From assembly GCA_036898135.1 (NCBI GenBank), contig CM072512.1, forward strand, positions 43,205,444-43,269,443: a stretch of DNA of 64,000 nucleotides. The letters are read 5' to 3'. Source of the DNA: Oncomelania hupensis (taxonomy: Eukaryota; Mollusca; Gastropoda; Littorinimorpha; Pomatiopsidae). How positions within the stretch are numbered: position 1 is the first letter of the stretch; each line of letters starts with the position of its first letter. Made by a program: the position numbers and the translations under genes. The notes below the pieces were generated by a model. That model did not search any database and was not told the DNA's origin. It saw nothing but the letters and a program-made list of their open reading frames with translations. Positions 44,770-56,156 of the stretch are shown here, piece by piece.

Positions 44770-47700
44770 CCTTTACCCTCCATACTCCCCATCCTCTCCC
44801 TCCCTTTAACCCCCCACCACCTACCCCTTTTACCTTATTTCACTCATGAATGTTAGTTTTCCTTGGAATTCAGGGTGGGCCCAGAGAATTCTGTGAAAGT
44901 GAAAGCGCTGAACGAAACAATCCTACGGCTTAGTCGAACCAACGACCAGCTGTCTCAGGAAAACAAGACCCTGAAAGAGGATTTGGATAAGGCCATGATA
45001 AATGCTGATGCCAGCCCTGATTTGGAACGTAAGCTATACAGATGTTTTTTTCATCCATTTTTAAGTATACATATGATTTTATTTAACTCGCTTCTGCTGC
45101 CGTATGATTTTTATGTTTTCCATTGCAGCTCAGTGGATTTTTGTTTCTCCATTTATTTACTCTATGTTCTAAAGCAGTACCATGTGTGTGTGTATTTATG
45201 TGTGGGTTGTATTGTTTGTTTTTGGTTTACCTGAAAGTTTGAGCATGACGGCAAGTGCATTTGTGCTGAGAGCAGACCAAGAGTCTGGTTAGTGTGCTAT
45301 ACAAATGGAAGTAGTAATAATTTGCATACACTCAGCAAATATGATTATGTAACAACCAAATTCCAAGCTTGTTGCAAGTCTGTGCAATGAATCCTAAATC
45401 ATTTGTTTTTAGTGGATGTGCTTTTCATCTATTTTGTAAATTTCTATTTTGCAGGAGACCACGCAGATAAGAATAGAAAAGAACTACTGCTGACAATCAC
45501 TTCTCTTGAAAAGGTGAGTGTTTGAGATTTTATCGTAAAACATTTCTTAAAAGTAAAAGAACCAAAATAAAACCCCACTCCATCTGACATTTACTGAGAT
45601 GCCTTGATTTGATTTTGCAACTCTTGATAGGTATCGGATTAGTACCATGCAAGTGAGCAATTCTTACACATGACTACTCAGAGATTGGCAATTTGCGAAC
45701 CAGTGCTGGGTCTTGGTAAATGTAATTTCCATCCACTCCTTAGTGTTTTCCATCCAGAGTTTTCTTTGCCCCTGTCTTTTGGACTATTCCCTGGAAAATA
45801 ATTTGGTTACGGCAAGAGGTATGTTCATTATAAATGCTATTGTTATTACTACTAGTACTACTACTACTATATCGTATTATTAATATGAATTAGCTAAAAC
45901 TAAATTGGCTTCACATTTTTCTTTGCAGAAACTGGATCGAGCGGAAAGGATTGACACAGATTCAGTTGCATCAGGCATGGGCACAGGGACGTACAGCAAA
46001 ATAGAGTTGAAAGGATCGACAGAGCAACGTCTTGACCAGCTTGACCGGAGAGAAACAGAACTTCTGGACGAGATTCACAAACTCAAGCTCACCATCAAGC
46101 GTCTGAGAGAGGAGAGAGGAAAGCGGACTGATCGAGACGAGTAAGTGTGGTATTTGTAATGTATTGACCAGTATGAATTTCACTGTTTTATTGCAGTTGT
46201 TTCATAGTGCACAGTTTTGGTTATTTCACTTCTGAGTGAATTGTGTAGTGTGCATTAAGCTGTTATGACATTGAACAAATCTTTGCTTACTGTATTTATT
46301 TTGTTTGGTGGCATATTAGTATGTTGTAGTGCATGTTTTGTACATTTGTTTCTCCGATACTTAGTAAGTAACCTTTTTTTTTTCTGAATTCAGAGAGACA
46401 AAAGTTTGGGGTACATTTTGCTCATGGATATTTGTTTTTATTTTTTAAATATAATTGAGTATTTACCTTTTTCTTTACTGAATGTCATTGAACGTATGTT
46501 TTGGAATCAGAACTGGAGAATGGGAGGAAATCTAAATATTTTCAAACTATTTAGTATTTGTGGGGTTTTGGTGTTGTTTTTTTTTTTTTTATAGATTTTT
46601 AAAAATTTTTAAACTGGATATTTGATATAAAACAATCTTTTTTTGTTTGCCTTGTTTGCTTTGCAGTCGAGATTCTTTGCCTCCAACCCCCACCCCAAGG
46701 AGACGTGTAAGGTATGTATATATTTACATTTAGATCAATAATTTTAATCAGCATCACATTTTACGTTGAAAAACTGCATATTTCTTTCAGTACTTACATG
46801 TTTTTTAACGTCACTTGTCAAAAACTATTATGCTACTGACTGAAGCAATATGTTTTTTGGCAGCAAGAGGATTTTGTATTATTATTCCCTCAACAAATAT
46901 TTTAATCAGATATTTTATTCCGTCATAAATTTTACTTCCCCTTTTCTTCATTTCAGTCGAGACGTGGGTAGTGTGAGTGGTGGAAGTCGACCATCCAGCG
47001 CTCAGAGACCATCCAGCGCTCAGAGACCATCCAGCGCACAGAGACCATCCAGCGCTCAGAGACCTTCCAGCGCTCAGAGACCATCCAGTGCTCAGCGACC
47101 TGGTAGCGAACGACAGGATTCGGTCATGTCCGAGGATCAAGCTCGCAGAGTGGATGAATTCAAGCAAGCCAGAGCAGCAAGAAGCATTCAGCAAGGGTGG
47201 CGCAATCGCAGGCGGCGACATGATGAACTGGATGAGGTGTGTATTTTGGAAATTTATAAAAGAAGATTCTTTTTTAAAAATAAATTCGCTTAAGTGTTGT
47301 TGTGGTGGTAGTTGTTGTTTTTGAGTGTTTGTATCAGTTTTATGCATTATTTTGATCATGGTTTTGAATGTGTGAATGTATGTTTTGTTGTTCTGTGCTG
47401 CTTTTTTTTGTTTGTTTGTGAGTTTGTTTTGTTTGTTGCAGAGTATTGCTTTCAGGAATGTTTTTATATGTTTGTATGTATGTGTATCAGTTTATAGTCC
47501 CCTCTCTTCCCGATAAGGATTTTCAGAGAGGAGACTTTCTGATTCATATATGTTTGTGAGTTTGTTTTGTTTTGTAGTAAGTTTCATTTTCACGGATTTG
47601 TTGGTTTTCATATTGTGCATGTTTTTCTATGGGTGTTATTATTTTTTTTTTTTTTTCTTTTTTTTTTTTTTTTTCCAATATATTGTAAAACATTAATTTG

Positions 47701-50700
47701 TGGCCAATTTAGTGTGGTTTTCTTCACAGGTTTCTGCATCTTAACATCGTTGTTATTACTGCACAACACTTTTGATAATTGCTTTTTTTAATATTGCTTT
47801 TATTTGTTACAAGATAAGATAATCCATCAGGAGCTTAGGCCTAACTTGTCTGTCTCTGATCTTTTGACCAGTGTTATAAATGTTCTAACTTTGATATAAA
47901 CCTACCCAGTCATTTAGTGTGCAATGATCAAGGGACTATAATGGATATCATATTGCAACCATTCACAGGAATTGCTGTTAATGCATATTATTTTATTTGA
48001 AATAATGGAAATTATAGCAAATTGCATTGATTTTACTTTTTTTTTTAAAATTGCATTGAAGTGAATGAATGTGACTTTCATGCTAGAGAACTGAACACTG
48101 TATTGCTAATAAATACTCTGCCAAATATAAATGATGCCATCAAAATATCGTCTGCTCTCTGAAAATCCTTATCGGGAAGAGAGGGGACTATAAACTGATT
48201 AACACATGATGCCATATAACGTCATCATTGCTTTTAACATCACAGCAACTAGTAATATATGTGTCAAATGTTGACTACGCTTGGTCATTAGATTCTAATG
48301 TTTGCCATTTCACAATGCACTTGGTTGTTGTAGTTAGTGCTGATTTTAATTACAATTATTACTCATTTTGCAATTTTTGTAGTTGTGCGTTCCTCAATCA
48401 TGTAACGGTTTTTCCTCTTTTTTTTGTTTATCAATCACTGGCTATTTGTTCCATTAATTGATATTTGTAATTTTGATTAATGATATATCACAGGATGAGA
48501 ATGTAACTCACATTCGAGAAGACAGAGCAGCAAAGAAAATTCAACGATCGTGGAGACAACATGAAAAAGAGAAACGTGAAACAGTATGTTTCCAAGTGAA
48601 AATATATCAGTGATGGGTTTTCATTTTGCATGCACCTGTTTTTCCTAACCTACCCATCTGCATATAATTTTAATGTATACCACTCCATCTAGCTTTTTGT
48701 TATTGTTATTGTTGTGTCATTGTTTTTAGTTGACATTTTAACCAGACAGTTGCAAGCATGAGTTCGCGATTTAAAAAAAAAAATGCTTATGTAGTTGTTT
48801 ATTTTTTAATTTTATTTGCGTATTATTATTATTGGTTTATTCTACCTAAATTTTGACTTGAAAAAAGTTCTTCTGTTTAGTTTTCCTATCCTTTTCTATC
48901 CTATCCCGTAACTCGAAGGTCGTTGGGGCACCTCAGATGATCGTTTAACCAGCGTACTCCATCTTTCTCTGTACTTAGCAACCCTCACGGCTTCGCTCAA
49001 TATCAAGCCAATCCACTCTAGAATGTTGTCCCCCCACCTCTTTTTCTGTCTCCCTCTTCTTCTGCCTTCTTGCGCCGTCCCTTGCAGGATGGTCTTTGCA
49101 AGACCTGATGCTCTGGTGATGTGGCCATACCATCGGAGTTTCCATTTCTTCACCCCTGTTAGCATGTCATCATGTTGTCCAATGGCTTTTTTGATGGTCT
49201 GTCGACTTCGTTTGTGGTGATGTGCTGGGTATAGGAAATTCCCAGAAGTATTCTGTAGCACCTCATCTCCACGCTTGTATTCTTCGTTGTAGATCTGCTG
49301 TGAGGGTCCTTGTTTCGCAAGCGTATAGGAAGATGGAGATGACAAAGGAGCGCAGCAACCTTACCTTGGAATGTAGACTGATGGTCCTGTCTTTCCAAAT
49401 GGGCTTCAACCTTGTCAGGGCAGCAGTTGTTTGTGCGATTCTGGAGAGTACTTCCCGTCGGGACTCATTGTCTAATACAGTGGCTCCTAAATATTTGAAG
49501 CTATGCACTGTGTTGAAGGATTGGCCTTGGACTTTGATGTCCATGTTGATGCCATTGGTGTTGTTGGTCATCAGTTTGGTCTTCTCTGCACTTATTTCCA
49601 TTCCATAGACTCTGGAGGTGGTGTCAAGCCTCTGTACCAGCTGTTCAAGTTCTTGTTCCTCTCCAGCCATGTTATTAATGTCATCCACAAAACGAAGGTT
49701 GGAAATTGCTCTACCCCCTATGCTGGCTGTGCCTTCATGATCTGCAAGAGCATCTGACATGATGCGCTTTAGGAAGATGTTGAAGAGTGTTGGAGAGAGT
49801 AGGCATCCTTGACGCACACCGATTGTTGTTCTGAACCAGTTTCCGATGGCACTGTTGTGGAGGACTGCACTGGTAGCCTTGTCATACAGGTTTTTGATGA
49901 CTTCAATAATTTTAGGGCTGATGTTGTACACTCTCATGGTTACCCATAGAGCTGCATGCCAGACTCGGTCAAACGCTTTCTTGAAGTCTACAAACACATG
50001 AAATAGATGTTGTTGGTGCTGTAAGTATTTCTTGCAGATTATTCTGAGGTTGAAAATCTGTTCAGTGGTACTTCGCCCTGCCCTGAATCCTGCTTGTTCT
50101 CCAGCTATGATTGGTTCAGCTTGGGTTTTCAACCTATTGAATATTATTTTAGTTTTATATTTTGTAAATTTGTGTTGTTGTTGCTTGTTGGCAATTTAGC
50201 AGTGTTTCAGTATTAGCACAGCCTAAAGTGAAATGCTTTATTTTTGCACTAACTGCTCTAATTGCAGCATCTCTTTTAGGGTTAGAAATATTTATCAGCG
50301 TTTTTTTTTTTCTTTTTGCATCTCATGTAGTATCGATTGATAGGTGAAAGGATGACTGCGTCTTATTCCTCCGCAAAACAATTAAAAATGTTCTACATAT
50401 ATTCTTTTTTTTTTAAATAGTGCGTGCATGTTTTGGGATGAGGCATAGGGAATTTGGGATGGGATAATGAGTGCAATGTTCACATAAGCTTGCATATTGA
50501 GATGCAAAATCCAAAAGTGATTGCTCACCTGCTTATTGGATATTGGATGTTTCCAAGTCCTAGACTCTTCAATTCAAGATGTTAAAAAAATAAAATAATA
50601 ATTTCATTAGTTTTAGTTTCCATTTCTGTCTTCATCTTGGGTAGATTGGGTTATAGCATGTGGCTGTATTTTTGTAAATCTGTCAACAAAATGTTGCTGT

Positions 50701-53700
50701 TGAGTTTTCTAGCATTTTAACTTCTTGTTTGGTTGGTTATTTTATTTGCTTTGCAGTGCTTTTCTGCCCGGCTTCCTTGTGGATTACTTTGTGTGGAGTC
50801 TTACATGTTGCTTAGATGAAAAGCGCTATGGCATTGCACATACCAGATTAACACATTGTGCACGCGCATTGATTTTATTTTGCTGTATAACGTAGAAGGA
50901 TTTTATTGCATTCGTGGTGTTGATACTAACTTTCGTGTGTGTGTGCACAGTCTTCTTGTATCTGCCTTTCTTTCTATCTGTTTCTCTGTCTTCATTTCTT
51001 TCTGTCTGTCTGTCTTTCTTTCTTATCTTCCACCCATTTCCCAAAATTTTATTTTAATTTTTATGAATGGGAATTGTATGCACTAGCAAATTTTGTATTT
51101 GTTTTGTTTTGTAGATTGCTTTCACAAATTTTGCAGGGATAATGTTATACAAATGCAAGTTTTGTTGTTTTAATTTTGACAATTGTTGCGTCAGCTAAAT
51201 TAATATTACTATGAGAATTTTTTATATTCTTTTCTTAGTTTTTGATTGAAACAGCATGTAATATTAAGTAGGCATGAATTTTGTTTGTGGCACAATTGTA
51301 CGCATCACACATTGTACAGCTTCTATTTATGATAGGATGCTGTGGCTATGACATGTTGGAAATTAATTTTTCCCCTCCATAGTTCAAGGCAAATATACTT
51401 TAAAATGTATTATTGGTTTTAGGCAAGGAGGCATGGCAAACAAAAAGAAATTATGATTGTAGAATTTCTCTAGTTATGTTCTTTCACAATACTACTTTGC
51501 GGCAGGTTTGGTATGGCTTGGTGCACTTTTTAGTGGATTTTTTTTACTTTTAATGTAGGATGAGAAGGTGAAACATTTCAAAGAAAATCGTGCTGCAAAG
51601 AAAATTCAGGCAAACTGGATAGGGTACAGACATCGCAAGCATGAAGAAGATGTTGATGATGTAAGTATTCATTATTGTTTTTGATATTGTATTGCTTGTG
51701 GATTTTATGTGTATTGCACAGCAAGTTACTTATTTTTTGTGATTTTGCAAACACGCGAGCAGGCTGTCTTTGCAGCATATGAATGTTGTTGTCAACATGA
51801 TTACACTACAATGTCTTGAACATATTTTTTTCAGTCCTGTGTTTTTATTGTGTTTTTCATGGTCTTTTTGATTTCGGTGTTTTGTTAGGCACTAGTATAA
51901 TATTGAACAACTTTGAAAAAGTATGCTTGATGAATGTCAGTTCTGCATGCATCGAATTTGTGTCTTTATGCTTTTGTTGTTTTTATGTTGTCATGTTTTC
52001 TTTTCACTCGTTATGTTAAACGTATGACAAAGACAAAGGCAAATTTGGAAACGACTTGTAATGTCCTAAACCTGCTTATTGGCAGCACTTTTATGTTTGC
52101 CATTTTGCAGGCTGCATTAACCATCACAGCGGCACTGAGTGGACACCGAGCAAGGCGGAAGCGCATGACAAATTATGTCGATGACTCTTCTCCGTCGATG
52201 ACAGATGACGATGAAGATGTCAACCTCATTCAATCCAGCTTGAAAGGCCACCACGCTCGTCTGCAGCAGATGAAACGCCTTAATTTGCAGAGGTTAGTCA
52301 AAGCATTCTGTTAATGTTTCACAAATTTTCAGACATAACCGCAGATTTGTTTTTAGGCTAATGATAACAAAATCAAGAAGTCCATGAGGCAAACAACATA
52401 GGAAATAAAATGTACTGCTAGTCTAGTATCACTAGGGTGAAGACAATACATTTCGAAGAATGGATGTACTTCAGTTCAAGGTAAATAAACAAAGACTGAG
52501 ACTAAGACATTGTTACACTCGTTTGATGTTGGTGTTTTTCTATCAGTATCTGATTCAGCCCCGATGCTTGAAATCCTTATAGGTGTAACTGCGGATTCGA
52601 TTATCTACGCAACCCGTTCAATCAGCATACAAGTCACTGAGTCTTCGTATGAAGTTTGCCACTTTTATTCATCACACATCAACAACTGCATACAATCGCT
52701 TTTTCACTTTAACAACAACACTCTCAACTTTTTACTTTCCAACTCACTATCAACAACACACACACTTTTGAAACAGTGCGGCACTTATATAGTCTCTTCA
52801 TACTCCCGAACAATTTAGAACACGGTAGAATGACGCAATACCACCAATCAAACTAAAGATCGTCATCACTGACTTACGTCATACATCTTTCTAAACATTC
52901 CAGGAACGTTCTCAAACTTCGACATTTATCAGGAAGTTTCTATCGACAGTAAACACGCGAATCTAGAGAATTTTTTAATAATATCGGTTAACAAAAATTA
53001 CCAACGTTATACAAAGCTTCTCCTAACAACAACGCAAACTCAAATCAAAGGTAAATAAACTCTATTATTGAATACTTTGCAAAACAAAATGATTAGATCT
53101 ATCGTGCGCGCCTCAGACATACTATCCTTCGCGTTTCAACGTAACAGACATTTTATAATTGTATTTCTTAGTGCACACTTAGCGAATACAGTTGAGACAT
53201 ATAGTCAAAACCATAGTGCACAGTAGTAAGGTAGTGGCACTCTGAAATGTATGGTTTTGAATGCTGGTGTGCTGCTGCAGAATTACTTCATCTTTACTAT
53301 CCAGCTGCTCTGCCCTAAACCTTATTAAAGGTTGGCATCTATCGGCTGACATGTAAACACCAGTTGTTCTCCTTTCACATGTTGTTTTACTAAGAAATGT
53401 TATTTGTCTGAAACATGGACAAGTGATTTCCTATAGTGTATTCCAGAGAGTGGAAGAAACATGTGTTGTATATTGTATTGGGAGGATTTGTGTAACATGG
53501 CATACATTGCAGCATCTGAAATGTGAGCATTATTGAAATCAAATCAGGTCAAGTCTTTAAACAAATAGATTGAGCTCAGTAACCTTGCTAAACTGGTAAA
53601 ATCTGAATTAAAGGCAATGGATTATGATAAAGAATTTTTTTTTAATTTTGCTGTGGGCGGATTCTGACAGCAGCACTGAGTATGCTGTTGTCGCTGAATG

Positions 53701-56118
53701 GGCATTAGAAGTATATAAGACACTAGTCGTTGTGATATAGGGTAGGGGATGGTGTGTAATTAAAAGTTTCTGATTGGCAATTTGCATTATCGCCAGGTAC
53801 GACTCTTATGAAGATGAGGATGAATATTATGACACAAAATCACCAGGACACTCCAGGCGGTCTTCTTCATCTCTTCAGAGACCACCTTCAGGTTGGTTTT
53901 CAAACAGTAGTTTTCGTTAGTTTTACAATACAATACAAAACAAAACAATGCAATACAAAACAATTCAACTTTATTCACCTCAAACAGTGCTATTACAATG
54001 GCAGCGCATATAACGAAGTATTTACAAATTCAACACTCACTCTCACACACTCACGCACACACACACATTTTGCAAATGTATTCAAATTCTCTGATGCACA
54101 TTATAAATACAAAGAGACATACCCCGTTTTAGAGAAAATTATGAAAGCAATCAGAATCAAGCCATTCTGCTCAAACACGGGAAGTAATTATTCTTAACGC
54201 TAATAATTTCATACAGCCAACAGCTCCTCACTCCTTATGTTTTCACCTTATGTGATGAATGTACTATGTAATATAAACATGTCGTACACATTTTCACTGC
54301 TTTTTAAAAAAAATATAGATTTCTTAACTTGGCTTGACTTGACTTGACTAATCAACTGGATAAATTTGTGGGAACAAATGAAATTATAACAGGAATATAT
54401 AAAAACAAATGAAGGATATTATTTAATTTTAATAACATACTATTGTTCAAACCCTCCCCCAATACACCTACAAACACACACATGCGCACACACACACACA
54501 CAATCACCATTGGAAGAACTTTTTACAATTTTAAATGTAAATATTAAAATTATGCTAAGAAGCAAGACAACTCAATTAATACTAAATTAATAATACATCT
54601 TCCTAGCTTCAGTATGCAATGCAGACCACAGAACATACATCAATATGAATTACATAGAAAATACAGAGCAGAATACCTACAAAATGCAGTACTGGTTACA
54701 TAATCTTGTACAAATTAGAGTGTATTATGTATGCAATACAGTACATATTTTATTCAGGACACTGTGGGATACTGATTACATAGAGAGTATTCAAATTAAA
54801 TGCAGTACCAATTATAAATAATTATCATTACACTTTCTATAGAAATGTTAACAAAATACATCAACAATTCTGTTGACTGATTCTGTTATGCCCAGCCTGA
54901 TGGAAATCTTGGTAGCATGTACACTCATTCAGCTCTTGCTCTACAGTCTTTGTTGGGTGGTTGCATTATAGGGCTACACCGCCAAAGGCATTCCTGCTCA
55001 TTCCTGAGGGTAGTACACAGTGCCTCAAGCTGTTCACTGCAGTAACTGTAGTCTTAACCCTGATGGCAACATTGATTATGCTGTCTTGTAGATTAATGTT
55101 CCAAAAATATGCAGTGGAAAGTCTGTAATTTGTGGTGAAGCGATTTCACTAGCTGACTTGAAGAATGATGCTGTTGTTGGCTGTGGTTGATGTACCTTCG
55201 GTCCGTATGGACACCGACATGTTGTTTGGCATATAGGCTACACCACCGACTGCATTCCTGAGGGTAGTACACAGTGCCATCAAGCTATTACATGGCACCT
55301 CTGATGGCAAAACTGATAATGCTGTCTTTAAGTTTAGAGTTCCCCCAAAACAAAAAAAATGCATTGGGAAGTCGGTGGTTTGTGGTGAAGGGATTTCACT
55401 AGCCGACTTGTGAAAAATGTTGATGTTGTCGGCTGTGTGTTGCTTACATTTTTCCTCATTGGCTGGGTGACTTGTCTTGAAGATTTTCCCGAGTTTGAAA
55501 ATGAATGCATGTTGACTCAAAGTTTTCCCTACTTTGACGTTGTATTGTTGACAGCATTTACAACGGATGGATGTGCAAGGATGGTAGTACTCAGTAAGAT
55601 AGATGGTAATATTCAGATGGTAGTACTCGGTAAGATAGACCCGACTACATCATCCGCCATCGAGAAACACACACACATATTTGCAAAACATCAGAACTGG
55701 GTTGATTTTAGAATCGGAAAGTTTGTTTGTTTGTTTTTTATGGAAAGAGCGCAAAATTCATATAAAAATGTAAGAATCTGATTCCAAATTGGCTCTTTTC
55801 ATCTAAAAAGTTGACCAAGCCCGTCTCCTATAAGGGACGAAATAGGTCGACTTTTTTTCTTCGAAAGTGGCTGGATTTTTTTCCGTCCCAGATAGAGCAC
55901 TCCTTTTCGAAAAGTGGCTGGATTTTCTCTGTCCCGGATAGAGCACTCCTTTTTTGTACTTAAAACACTCTCCTGTAATACAACTGCACTCCCATGCACT
56001 AAAAGGGCAATCCCGTAAAAAAAAGGGGGTCCTGAAAAAAAGTGGATTCCAAGCAAATGAACCCATTTGTAGGTTAAAAAAAGGCAACCTCTGTTACCCA
56101 TTTGTACGTTTATGCAAG

Positions 56119-56156
<38 letters not shown>

